Shown in pieces: positions 63,500 through 64,000 of a stretch of 64,000 nt of DNA; position 1 is the stretch's first letter, and each line of letters opens with the position of its first letter. Under the pieces are notes generated by a model. That model was not told the origin of the DNA. It ran no database searches and saw nothing but the letters and a program-made list of their open reading frames with translations. The stretch spans positions 1,426,001-1,490,000 of the forward strand of contig NC_068562.1 in the NCBI RefSeq assembly GCF_022201045.2. The letters run 5' to 3'. This DNA is from Citrus sinensis (Eukaryota; Streptophyta; Magnoliopsida; Sapindales; Rutaceae). A program made the translations under genes and the position numbers.

Positions 63500-63608
63500 C
63501 CCGCCGGGGGGCGGGGGGTGGGGACTATGGATTTTGTATTTGGTCTGATTGTGTAAATTTAAAGAAAGCTTGAGGCGAGGCAGTTAGTTGATTTTTTTGT
63601 CTGTTTCG

Positions 63609-63640
<32 letters not shown>
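63500..63640. repeat. G-run tract and (GA)n microsatellite downstream of the YEATS gene
   Basis: 63500-63523 is a G-rich tract with core CCGCCGGGGGGCGGGGGG, like the one near 36480. 63613-63640 is a run of about 14 GA units. Both lie beyond the probable 3' UTR. Confidence 0.85.
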
Positions 63641-63864
63641 ATGCTATTGTTTGATGTTGCAGCTGCTAGTTGCTTGGTTATGCACTTTTGTCCTAGTTCA
63701 TGTTTTCTGAAGTTGATTGAAAGTGCAACATTGCTTAGATTTTGTTATGGGACGCCAACTTGCTTATGCTAAATTCCTTTTATAGTTAGTGCTTGTTTGT
63801 TATGGCTTATCTAATGGCTATAAGTACTTATCCCATAAGCTCTTTTTGAAATTTTTGTTGTTGA

Positions 63865-64000
63865 TTAGGCTCCATTTGGTATAACATTTGAAATAGAGCT
63901 CATTTAAGTAGATCTTGTGTTAGTAGAACTTTTACCAAAATGATTTTAGTTATTTAGTTGTCAATAAGAACTTTTATTAAAAACGATAAAATTATTTTAA
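63865..64000. mobile_element. Left part of a second Tourist-like MITE, cut by the window end
   Basis: After TTA (63865-63867) the sequence GGCTCCATTTGGTATAAC and later TTATTTAGTTGTCAATAA match the left end and interior of the element at 55794-56169 (GGCTCCGTTTGGTACAGC, TTTAGTTGTCAATAAA). The right end would lie beyond position 64000. Confidence 0.75.

Overview
The window is eukaryotic nuclear DNA from a eudicot plant. All protein genes are split by short AT-rich GT-AG introns, the intergenic DNA is AT-rich and full of small non-autonomous transposons, and every recognisable protein is a land-plant type (TRA1, flavanone 3-hydroxylase, WUSCHEL, ALKBH9, a MAX2 relative). The F3H sequence looks like those of Sapindales/malvids such as Citrus, but that placement is only an impression.

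Layout. 1-18434 (+) holds the last 28 exons of a TRA1/TRRAP-type giant pseudokinase gene; its N-terminal part lies left of the window. One of its introns carries a complete plastid psaJ reading frame (nuclear plastid DNA), others carry MITE-, LTR- and tandem-repeat insertions. 19065-20370 (-) is a three-exon gene for an unrecognised 357-aa protein with an APC/C destruction-box motif; its promoter has two perfect MSA (G2/M) elements. 20371-23685 is a transposon nest (one hAT-type MITE inside another, then a retroposed 5S rRNA copy) that leads into the promoter of F3H (23686-26081, +), whose second intron holds a reverse-oriented SINE. 30600-31883 (-) is WUSCHEL. 31884-40265 is gene-poor, with a hAT-type MITE that carries a tRNA-like segment and a TRIM-like retroelement. 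40266-41442 (-) is a decayed MAX2-like fragment. 44587-47713 (-) is an ALKBH9-type m6A RNA demethylase. 48849-49367 (+) encodes a small, probably plastid, single-span membrane protein. 49806-53893 (-) encodes a protein with four RanBP2-type zinc fingers. 58576-60140 (+) encodes a coiled-coil protein. 61509-63291 (+) is a YEATS-domain YAF9/TAF14 gene.

Functional links. TRA1 and YAF9 are both subunits of the NuA4 histone acetyltransferase complex (YAF9 also of SWR1), so two NuA4 subunits lie within 64 kb. The other genes serve unrelated processes: flavonoid synthesis, stem-cell identity and RNA modification. The least explained gene is the D-box/MSA gene at 19-20.4 kb, a candidate mitotic regulator that I cannot assign to a known family.

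Intron boundaries were read by eye from GT/AG signals and checked for phase. All complete multi-exon models sum to a multiple of three.
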